A program made the translations under genes and the position numbers. The notes under the pieces were generated by a model that worked only from the letters and a program-made list of their open reading frames with translations, was not told the DNA's origin and made no database searches. Shown piece by piece: positions 14,674 to 21,483 of a stretch of DNA of 32,092 nt (positions within the stretch are counted from its first letter, which is position 1; each line of letters starts with the position of its first letter). The stretch is from Oscillospiraceae bacterium (lineage in GTDB: Bacteria; Bacillota; Clostridia; Oscillospirales; Ruminococcaceae), in the NCBI GenBank assembly GCA_022508895.1, contig JAFLUH010000019.1:1-32092 (forward strand), in the 5' to 3' direction.

Positions 14674-15708
14674 TTATTCGTCGTCGGTTCCGAACCGATA
14701 AACGGTAACGTGGTGGTACTCCTCGCCCTTTTTCAGCACGCAGGAGGGGAACTGGGGCTTGTTGGGGCTGTCGGGGCAGAACTGCGTCTCAAGGCAGAAG
14801 CCCATGTACTTTGTCATGGAAACGCCGCCCTTGCCTGTTTCGCCCATTAAGGCGCCGCCGGTGTAGAGCTGCATTGCGGGCATATCGGTAAGGCAGGTGA
14901 GCGTTCTTCCGCTTTTTGCGTCCTTTGCAAAGGCAGCCTTTGCTATCTCGCCCTTTGCCTTGTCACGGAGCACAAAGTTGTGGTCGTAACCCTCGGGGCT
15001 TAATTCCTTTATGGGTCTCAGATAGGTGAAATCGTACTTGGTGCCCTTTACGTCCGCTATCTCGCCGGTAGGTATAAGCCCGTCGTCAACGGGGGTGTAC
15101 TTGTCGGCGTATATCTCCATCTCGGTACCCAGTATATCGTCGCTGCCCGAGAGGTTGAAGTAAACGTGGTTTGTGAGGTTCAGCACCGTGTCTGCGTCAG
15201 TGACTGCGTCGTAGGTAAGGGTGAGCTGGTTTTTCTCGTCAAGGCAGTAGTCCACGGTTATCGCCACGGTACCGGGGTAATTCTCCTCACCGTCGGGGCT
15301 GGTGTAGCCGAATACTGCGTGAGCTTCGCCGCCCGTCTCGTCGTGTTCAACGGCAAGCAGCTCCCACATACGCTTGTGGTAGCCTACCGAGCCGCCGTGA
15401 AGCGTGTTTTTGCCGTCGTTTTTGTACAGGGGGTACTCGACGCCGTTCAGCGTGAATTTTGCGTCGCCTATGCGGTTGGCGAAGCGTCCGCATACGGCGC
15501 CCTGACAGGTCGTACCTGCGATAAAGCCCTCCGCATCGTCATAGCCCAGCACCACGTCGGCAAAATTGCCGTCCCTGTCGGGGGCTTTCACGCTCATTAT
15601 TGCGGCGCTGTAATTGGTGAGCTTTACCTCCATGCCCTTGCTGTTTTTCAGGGTGACCACCCACAGCTTGTACCCGTTGTGAAATCCCACTGCTTCTTTT
15701 TTGACCAT
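14674..15708 (-). CDS. galM: Aldose 1-epimerase (mutarotase)
   Basis: This 344-residue protein contains the GalM landmarks: GRFANRIGDAKFTLNG near residue 75, HGGSVGYHKRMWEL near 103, and the catalytic-histidine region NLTNHVYFNLSG near 178. The catalytic glutamate lies in GFCLETQFCPDSPNKPQFPS near 310. It interconverts the alpha and beta anomers of aldoses such as galactose and glucose in the cytosol, and no signal peptide is present. TAGGAGG precedes the start and overlaps the stop of the upstream MBOAT gene, so the two are co-transcribed. No galK or galT lies nearby. In a xyloglucan or galactan degrader it would help process released sugars; that link is inference. Confidence 0.95.
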   Translation of the reverse strand: MVKKEAVGFHNGYKLWVVTLKNSKGMEVKLTNYSAAIMSVKAPDRDGNFADVVLGYDDAEGFIAGTTCQGAVCGRFANRIGDAKFTLNGVEYPLYKNDGKNTLHGGSVGYHKRMWELLAVEHDETGGEAHAVFGYTSPDGEENYPGTVAITVDYCLDEKNQLTLTYDAVTDADTVLNLTNHVYFNLSGSDDILGTEMEIYADKYTPVDDGLIPTGEIADVKGTKYDFTYLRPIKELSPEGYDHNFVLRDKAKGEIAKAAFAKDAKSGRTLTCLTDMPAMQLYTGGALMGETGKGGVSMTKYMGFCLETQFCPDSPNKPQFPSCVLKKGEEYHHVTVYRFGTDDE

Positions 15709-15721
15709 TGTTTACGTCCTC

Positions 15722-17125
15722 CTAAAAAATAAAATACAAAAACGGATTATTGGTATTATTCACCAGCATGATACTGCAAACCGCCAGCAGCACCACATTG
15801 CACACTATCTGCGCAGTGCCTGTCACCGCCGCTCCCGCCGCCTTGCTCATCACCCACTTCCTGACGGTGGGGATAAGCGGCATACTCAGTATCACCGCTG
15901 CACCGAACAGGAACACATAGTTCATAAAGGTAGTCTGCAGGGATATGTCATAGAGTGCGTTGCCGTTTGCTCCCACAAGCCCTGCGAAAAACTGTCCCAA
16001 TCTGCCTAAATCCTCGAAATAGAATATCCCGAAGCCTAAGACTATCACTATTTTGCTGTATATATGGGTTATCACAAGAGGTATTTTCCTCAGCCGCTTG
16101 TTGCCTATCTTCCGCTCGATAAAGATGAACACGCCGAAGTACAGACCCCAAATGATGTAATTCCAGCTTGCGCCGTGCCACAGACCCGTGCAGAACCAGA
16201 CTAAGAATAAGCTCAGATACTGTCTGCGCTTGCCGAAGATGGGGACGTACAGCAGGTAGTCACGGAAAAAGGAGCCCAGTGAAATGTGCCATCTCTGCCA
16301 GAACTCGGTGATATTTTTGCATATAAAGGGGTAGTTGAAGTTTTCGTTGAAGTGGAAGCCGAATATCCGCCCCAGTCCTATCGCCATGTCCGAATAGCCC
16401 GAGAAGTCGAAGTACACCTGCATTGCATAGCATATAACTCCGTACCAGCAGCCGAAAACGCTCAGCGTCTCCATGTTGCCGCCCAGCGTCGCCTCCACCA
16501 CGGTGAACAGGTTGTTTGCGATTATGACCTTTTTGCCCAGACCGATTATAAAGCGGGTAATTCCCTCGCTTATATCTGCGGCGGAGGAATGACGGTCGTC
16601 TATCTCCTTTTCGATAACGCCGTAACGCACGATAGGTCCCGCCACAAGCTGCGGGAACAGGGAGACGAACATAAGAAACTTCATGGGGTCATGCTGGACC
16701 TTTACCTTGCCCCAATAGGCGTCCAGAATGTAGGAGAGTATCTGGAAGGTGTAGAAGCTGATACCGATAGGCAGTGTGATATTCGGCGCAGGAATGTCGA
16801 TGGGGAGTATCGCATTGAGATTTTCCACCACGAAGTCGCTGTACTTGAACACCGCCAGCAGCCCGAGGCTCACCAGCAGCGATACCGCCACACCCGCCTT
16901 TGCCAGCTTGGTACCTCGGTAATTCTCTATCACCAGACCGCAGCAGTAGTTGATGACAGTGCTGTCTATCAGCAGAATGATCCACAGCGGCTCTCCCCAT
17001 GCGTAAAACAGCAGCGAAAAAACAATAAGTATCGCATTTTTCCACTTGATATTTTTGCTGATGAAATAAAGCAGCATACACAGCGGGAGGAATGCGTAGA
17101 GAAAGAATAAGTCGGAAAATACCAT
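15722..17125 (-). CDS. MBOAT-family membrane O-acyltransferase (AlgI-like)
   Basis: This 467-residue multi-pass membrane protein has about ten hydrophobic segments. It carries the MBOAT features NITEFWQRWHISLGSFFRDY (first conserved His region) and GLWHGASWNYIIWGLYFG, whose histidine is the catalytic one in AlgI and DltB. It also has LPIGISFYTFQILSYILDAY, typical of the AlgI branch. Such enzymes move acyl groups across the membrane to decorate extracytoplasmic polysaccharides. The usual partner (an AlgJ/AlgX, PatB or DHHW-type SGNH protein) is not next to it, and the following gene is galM. The acceptor is unknown; cell-wall or capsular glycan is likely. It is transcribed divergently from nadA. 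Confidence 0.92.
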   Translation of the reverse strand: MVFSDLFFLYAFLPLCMLLYFISKNIKWKNAILIVFSLLFYAWGEPLWIILLIDSTVINYCCGLVIENYRGTKLAKAGVAVSLLVSLGLLAVFKYSDFVVENLNAILPIDIPAPNITLPIGISFYTFQILSYILDAYWGKVKVQHDPMKFLMFVSLFPQLVAGPIVRYGVIEKEIDDRHSSAADISEGITRFIIGLGKKVIIANNLFTVVEATLGGNMETLSVFGCWYGVICYAMQVYFDFSGYSDMAIGLGRIFGFHFNENFNYPFICKNITEFWQRWHISLGSFFRDYLLYVPIFGKRRQYLSLFLVWFCTGLWHGASWNYIIWGLYFGVFIFIERKIGNKRLRKIPLVITHIYSKIVIVLGFGIFYFEDLGRLGQFFAGLVGANGNALYDISLQTTFMNYVFLFGAAVILSMPLIPTVRKWVMSKAAGAAVTGTAQIVCNVVLLAVCSIMLVNNTNNPFLYFIF

Positions 17126-17189
17126 TTTTGGCTCCTAAAATGTTGATATATGTAAACACCGAACAGGTCGGGTGAAAGTTACCAAGATT

Positions 17190-17218
17190 ATTATAGTATA
17201 GTTTGTCAAAAATTGCAA
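17190..17218 (-). promoter_or_regulatory. Promoter of the MBOAT-galM transcript
   Basis: Read on the minus strand, TTGCAA (17213-17218) and TATAAT (17190-17195) are 17 bp apart and point toward the MBOAT gene 65 bp away. The nadA promoter starts 10 bp further on, so two divergent promoters lie nearly back to back. Confidence 0.75.
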
Positions 17219-17227
17219 TAGCGAACA

Positions 17228-17256
17228 TTGACAAGCGGTGAAAAATAGTCTATAAT
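17228..17256 (+). promoter_or_regulatory. Consensus sigma-A promoter of nadA
   Basis: TTGACA (17228-17233) and TATAAT (17251-17256) are separated by exactly 17 bp. The leader is only about 22 nt and carries AAAGGGAA before the ATG. I see no NrtR or NiaR operator palindrome. Confidence 0.93.
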
Positions 17257-17285
17257 TGTTTCATCAAATCCGAAAGGGAAAAGCC

Positions 17286-18203
17286 ATGACAATACGCGAA
17301 ATGCAGGACAGGATACTGCAATTAAAAAAGGAAAAGGACTTTTGCATATTGGCTCACAGCTATATCAAAAGGGAGATAATAGAGACAGCCGACATAGTAG
17401 GCGACAGCTTCAAGCTCAGTCAGGACGTGTGCAGCGCCAAGCAGAAAAACATACTTTTCTGCGGCGTTCACTTTATGGCGGAGACCGCAAAAATGCTGAA
17501 CATGGACAAGCACGTTTATTTAGCGAACGGCCTGGCGGGCTGTCCCATGGCGGAGCAGATGGAGCCCGAAATGCTGCTGTACATGAAAAAGCAGGAGCCT
17601 GACCGCAAGGTGGTGGCGTATATCAACACCACGGCGGCATTGAAGCGGCACTGCGACGTGTGCGTCACCAGCTCCTCCGCAGTGGAGATAGTGCGGAAGA
17701 TGGAGGCGGATAAGATACTGTTCATACCCGACTGCAACTTAGGAAATTACGTCAGGGAAAGCGTTCCCGAAAAGGACATAAAGTTAGTGCAGGGCGGCTG
17801 CCCCATTCACGCCTCCGTCACCGTCGAAGAAGCTGAAGCGGCAAAATCGGCTCACCCCGAAGCTTTGCTTTTAGTGCACCCCGAATGTGTTCCCAAGGTG
17901 GTTGAGAAGGCGGATTACGTCGGCTCCACCTCGGGCATTATCTCCTACGCCAAGAAGTCGAATGCAAAGCAGTTCATTATCGGCACCGAATATGAAATTG
18001 CGGAGACCCTGCAGTATGAGTGCCCCGACAAGGAGTTCTTTATCCTGTCCAAAAAGCTGCTCTGCCCCAACATGAAGCTGACCACTCTCGTGGACGTGCT
18101 GAACACCCTCGAACACCCCGAAAACGGCTTTGAGATAACCATGACCGAGGAGGAAGCGGCTGAAGCCCGCTTTTGCATAGATGAAATGCTTCGTCTGGGC
18201 TAA
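17286..18203 (+). CDS. nadA: Quinolinate synthase A
   Basis: This 305-residue protein starts at ATG 17286; an upstream in-frame TTG lies inside the -10 box and cannot be the start. NadA condenses iminoaspartate with dihydroxyacetone phosphate to quinolinate for NAD synthesis, using a 4Fe-4S cluster. The three cluster cysteines fit C86 (LAGCPMAE), C171 (QGGCPIH) and C260 (LLCPNMK), at spacings like those of structurally known NadA. ILAHSYIKREI at residues 21-31 and CVTSSSAVEIVRKM are also typical. It stands alone: nadB and nadC, which usually follow, are not in the window, and the opposite-strand gene overlaps its last 4 bases. Confidence 0.96.
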   Translation: MTIREMQDRILQLKKEKDFCILAHSYIKREIIETADIVGDSFKLSQDVCSAKQKNILFCGVHFMAETAKMLNMDKHVYLANGLAGCPMAEQMEPEMLLYMKKQEPDRKVVAYINTTAALKRHCDVCVTSSSAVEIVRKMEADKILFIPDCNLGNYVRESVPEKDIKLVQGGCPIHASVTVEEAEAAKSAHPEALLLVHPECVPKVVEKADYVGSTSGIISYAKKSNAKQFIIGTEYEIAETLQYECPDKEFFILSKKLLCPNMKLTTLVDVLNTLEHPENGFEITMTEEEAAEARFCIDEMLRLG

Positions 18204-19456
18204 CGCCCCCTGACTGCCTTCAGCAGTCTGTTCAGCTCCTCGCAGTCCTCCCTTGTGGGACTGTAATCGTGATACCGCAGCCGCTCATACTTCTCAACGA
18301 CATTTTCGGCAAGAACACCGTCATATATACGCCCTCTCGCCAGATGCACCCCCGTGGTGTCGGAGGGCGTATTTTCATTTTTTCTGCCCAGCAGCAGCAT
18401 GAACGCCTTGTAGCCGAGGCGGTATTTTTTTGTAAGGTCCTTTTCTCTTGCAAAGGCTCTGTACGCCTTGCCGTAGGTGCTCGTTTTCCGCTGGCGTTCG
18501 CTTTCCTCGTAAATGTCCGTGTAGGAGGCGTCAGCGTTCTTGCTTGCGGGTCTTATCTTCAGGTATTTGCGAAGGGAGACTATCAGCTTTTTTATATATT
18601 TTATCAGCAGGAATACGCCCACCGCCACCAATGCCGCCGCTATCAGGTAAAAGACTGCCCGCACAAAGGGGTTTTCATTGTTCGGTATCTCTATGTCGGG
18701 AGCCCCCATGTCCATCTGCTCCAGATCCACCAAGCTGCCAAGATTCTGCAGTATGTTCAGCAGCCACAGTATAAACGCCTTTACCGCTTCCCACAGCCAC
18801 TTAGCCCCAAAGCCTGCAAACAAAAACAGAAACAGCAGTATCCCCGAAAAAGTCAAGGTTTTCTTCAGGTTGAAGCTTACCGTGGCTTTTGACATGGCAA
18901 GCTCTTTCCCGCCGCCCTGATATGAGAGCTGTTCAAGGTGCCGTATATTCAGTATGATCGCTCCTATCACTGTCAGAACGGCGGTCGTTATCAAAATCGG
19001 CGTGGAGCCGATACTGTTGTTTTCCTCAAAGGCTTTGCACATAGGGTAGGCAAAGACAGCCTCCACGCAGTAAGCTCCCATTGCGCCCGCAGGCAGCACC
19101 TCTCTGCCGCCTCCCAGCCTGTACCCGAACCAGTAGCAGAAAGCCATTGCAATAGGCACAAACAGCATGGAAACGCTGTTGTCTCCCACTGCCGCCATCA
19201 GCCACAGGCAAAGTGCGACCACCACTGCGCCTGCGAAGACGGACGCTATTTTTATGAGCGCATATATCCTTTCGGGAGCCTTTTTCAGCAGCAGCCCCAG
19301 CCCCCCGCTCAGCAGCCACGCAGCCAGTCCCATTCCCGCATAAAACGCAAGCCGTGCAATATCCATGCTGCCGTTATCACCTGTGGCTGCGGTTATCATA
19401 AGGGGCAGAGGAGCCAGCAAAGCAAAAACAACCGACAGTATCCTTTCAGCTTTCAT
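18200..19456 (-). CDS. DUF4129-containing membrane protein, last gene of the MoxR operon
   Basis: This 418-residue protein has roughly six hydrophobic segments in its first 210 residues (for example FALLAPLPLMITAATG and VVVALCLWLMAAVG). A further membrane anchor lies near residue 265 (AVFYLIAAALVAVGVFLLI). A soluble C-terminal region (about 330-418) is arginine- and leucine-rich and contains YGKAYRAFAREKDLTKKYRL and YSPTREDCEELNRLLKAVR, resembling DUF4129. It sits where a TgpA-like protein sits in the first half of the operon but lacks a transglutaminase domain. Its start overlaps the DUF58 stop (19453-19456). Its end overlaps nadA convergently. The function is unknown, but it is probably a membrane partner of the MoxR/DUF58 pair. 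Confidence 0.7.
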   Translation of the reverse strand: MKAERILSVVFALLAPLPLMITAATGDNGSMDIARLAFYAGMGLAAWLLSGGLGLLLKKAPERIYALIKIASVFAGAVVVALCLWLMAAVGDNSVSMLFVPIAMAFCYWFGYRLGGGREVLPAGAMGAYCVEAVFAYPMCKAFEENNSIGSTPILITTAVLTVIGAIILNIRHLEQLSYQGGGKELAMSKATVSFNLKKTLTFSGILLFLFLFAGFGAKWLWEAVKAFILWLLNILQNLGSLVDLEQMDMGAPDIEIPNNENPFVRAVFYLIAAALVAVGVFLLIKYIKKLIVSLRKYLKIRPASKNADASYTDIYEESERQRKTSTYGKAYRAFAREKDLTKKYRLGYKAFMLLLGRKNENTPSDTTGVHLARGRIYDGVLAENVVEKYERLRYHDYSPTREDCEELNRLLKAVRGR

Positions 19457-20550
19457 ACGCCCTCCCTTGCCTCCGCTCGGGTGATCTGCGTGCAGAACTC
19501 CGCCTCCGCTTCGTTTTTCGGCGAGTAGACGAACACGCCCAGCCCCTTGCTTTGCAGCCCTTTCAGCTTGTTTGCGGTATCCTGCGACAGTGTAGGCGTT
19601 ATCAGCACTATATCGGTATATCCACCGAGGGAAATGCCATCGATAAACTCCGCCGCGCCCCTGTCGCAGTCGGGCTTCACCGCCGCAAGCCGTCTCAGCT
19701 GCTTCAGGCGGAAGCCCTCGCCGCTGTTCACCACGGGAGCCTCCTCCTCGGGCATATTCATCACCAGCGCAAATTCCGCCCCTATCCTGACAGCCTCGTC
19801 AAGCGCCAGCGCCGCCGCCTTTATCAGCACCTCGCACACCGTATCGGGAGCGGCGGCTATAATGTCGTCACGGCGCTGGAAATTCAGCAGTATCAGCACT
19901 CTTGCGCTTGTGGTGAAATCCCTGTTCAGCGCCATCAGCCTGCCCGCTCTTGCGGTGCCGTTCCAGAATATCGAGTTCATCGGCTCCCTGCCCGTGTATT
20001 CGTGGGAGCCGCTGATAAAAAACGGGTCCTCGCAGATAAAGCGGCGGACTATAATATCCCCGAAAAACAGCCTGCTGCCGGGCTCGAAATCCCTTGCATT
20101 CAGCGGCGTTGGCAAAACCGTAAGCTGCTCACTGACGCCCGTCAGCATCGTAAAGCCGCTGAAGCCGAACAGGTCGCCGCCGTACAGCGAGGTAGCCCCT
20201 AACTCGAACACCCCTCTGCCCATACATTTTATGTTCCGCACACGGGTGCATTTTTCCCTGCCTTTCAGGGAAAACACGCTCGGTATATAGCAAAGCTGCT
20301 CCTTACTGGTCTTTGCCTGCGTGTTGAAGTCAAGGAGCGCGGGAGCTATTATCTCGGTCTTTACAAAGGGGAGCGGCAGAGGCTTACGGTTGGACAGCTC
20401 CTCGGTAAGCACCACCGTGTCCCCCTCCATGACCTCGCTTTTGTTCAGCGCCGCAGTGTAGGACAGCCCTTTCAGACCGAAAAAGCGGTAGACAAGGGAT
20501 TCCGCTATCGCCGCCGCTGCGATTATCAGCAGAATAACGATCACTTCCAT
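19453..20550 (-). CDS. DUF58 protein, second copy
   Basis: This 365-residue protein has an N-terminal membrane helix (IVILLIIAAAAIAESLVYRF) and then a beta-rich segment. The DUF58 core follows around residues 185-215, reading SHEYTGREPMNSIFWNGTAR, then AGRLMALNRDF. The following region has a von-Willebrand-factor-A-like layout but lacks an obvious MIDAS DxSxS motif, having VLILLNFQRRDDI in that place. DUF58 proteins are partners of MoxR ATPases. The canonical Y-x-x-G-D-D-x-R-x-I-x-W stretch is altered here to YTGREPMNSIFW, unlike the first copy, so the two copies have diverged. MoxR2 ends 3 nt upstream. Confidence 0.85.
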   Translation of the reverse strand: MEVIVILLIIAAAAIAESLVYRFFGLKGLSYTAALNKSEVMEGDTVVLTEELSNRKPLPLPFVKTEIIAPALLDFNTQAKTSKEQLCYIPSVFSLKGREKCTRVRNIKCMGRGVFELGATSLYGGDLFGFSGFTMLTGVSEQLTVLPTPLNARDFEPGSRLFFGDIIVRRFICEDPFFISGSHEYTGREPMNSIFWNGTARAGRLMALNRDFTTSARVLILLNFQRRDDIIAAAPDTVCEVLIKAAALALDEAVRIGAEFALVMNMPEEEAPVVNSGEGFRLKQLRRLAAVKPDCDRGAAEFIDGISLGGYTDIVLITPTLSQDTANKLKGLQSKGLGVFVYSPKNEAEAEFCTQITRAEAREGV

Positions 20551-20553
20551 CTG

Positions 20554-21483
20554 CTATCCCATTAGCTCCTCGGTAGGCACCTGTATCTCTGCGATGATAT
20601 CCTGCAAAAGCTTTTCCGCCGCTGCTCCGCGGCAGATAAGGCGGTGCGGTATCACATATTTCGCCGCCTTCTGTACGTCGTCGGGTGTGACGAACTCAGC
20701 GCCCCTCACCGCCGCCAATGCCTGTGACATTCGTTTCAGCGCAAGCACGCCTCTGGTGCTCAGCCCCAGTGATATCGCAGAGTGTCTGCGGGTAGCTTCT
20801 GCGATGTCGAGCATATAGTCCCGCACCGCCTCTTTCACCGGTACAGCCGCCGCCTGCTCCTGCATATTCGGCAGCAAGTCGCCCTCTGCAGCCGCTTCAA
20901 GGCTGTCTATCGGGTGAGCGTAGCCTATGCCCTCCAGTATCTCCGCCTCCTGCTCCCTCGGTGCGTAGCCAAGGGACAGCCTTACAAGAAAGCGGTCAAG
21001 CTGTGCTTCGGGCAGAGGAAATGTGCCTGTTGTTTCCACGGGATTTTGCGTGGCGATAACCGCAAAGGGCTTTGCCATAAGCAGCTCCTCTCCGTCTATC
21101 GTGACCTGCTTCTCCTCCATGCACTCCAGCAGCGCAGACTGGGTCCTTGGCGTTGCACGGTTTATCTCGTCCGCAAGGAGTATGTTGGTGAACACGGGAC
21201 CCTTTCTCAGCTCGAAAACCTGCTCCTTCATGTTGAAGAAGTGTATGCCCGTAATGTCCGAGGGCAGCAGGTCGGGAGTGAACTGTATGCGCTTGAAGCC
21301 GCAGCCCAAGGTTTTGGCAAGGGCTTTTGCAAGCACCGTCTTTCCCGTCCCCGGCACGTCCTCCAGCAGTATGTTCCCTCCTGCCAGCAGCGCCGCAGTG
21401 ATGACCGTTATTTCCTCGCTTTTTCCCTTTATCACCTTTTCCACGTTGGTGGTTATCCTGCCTGCGTATTCCCGTACTGTCAT
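20554..21483 (-). CDS. MoxR-family AAA+ ATPase, second copy
   Basis: This 309-residue cytosolic AAA+ protein has Walker A EDVPGTGKTVLAKAL (K48), Walker B ILLADEINRATPRTQSAL, and the MoxR sequences ATQNPVETTGTFPLPEAQLD and RFLVRLSLGY. A C-terminal lid domain contains STRGVLALKRMSQALAAVRG and FVTPDDVQKAAKYVIPHRL. MoxR ATPases act as chaperones for VWA-domain or membrane complexes. The gene abuts the stop of the transglutaminase gene and is followed by DUF58. All ATPase motifs are intact, so this copy should be active. It is the start of the second MoxR module inside the operon. Confidence 0.95.
   Translation of the reverse strand: MTVREYAGRITTNVEKVIKGKSEEITVITAALLAGGNILLEDVPGTGKTVLAKALAKTLGCGFKRIQFTPDLLPSDITGIHFFNMKEQVFELRKGPVFTNILLADEINRATPRTQSALLECMEEKQVTIDGEELLMAKPFAVIATQNPVETTGTFPLPEAQLDRFLVRLSLGYAPREQEAEILEGIGYAHPIDSLEAAAEGDLLPNMQEQAAAVPVKEAVRDYMLDIAEATRRHSAISLGLSTRGVLALKRMSQALAAVRGAEFVTPDDVQKAAKYVIPHRLICRGAAAEKLLQDIIAEIQVPTEELMG

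Noticed and set aside
17256-17285. Upstream TTG as the nadA start
   Set aside because: It begins on the last base of the TATAAT box of the nadA promoter, so it would not be on the transcript.
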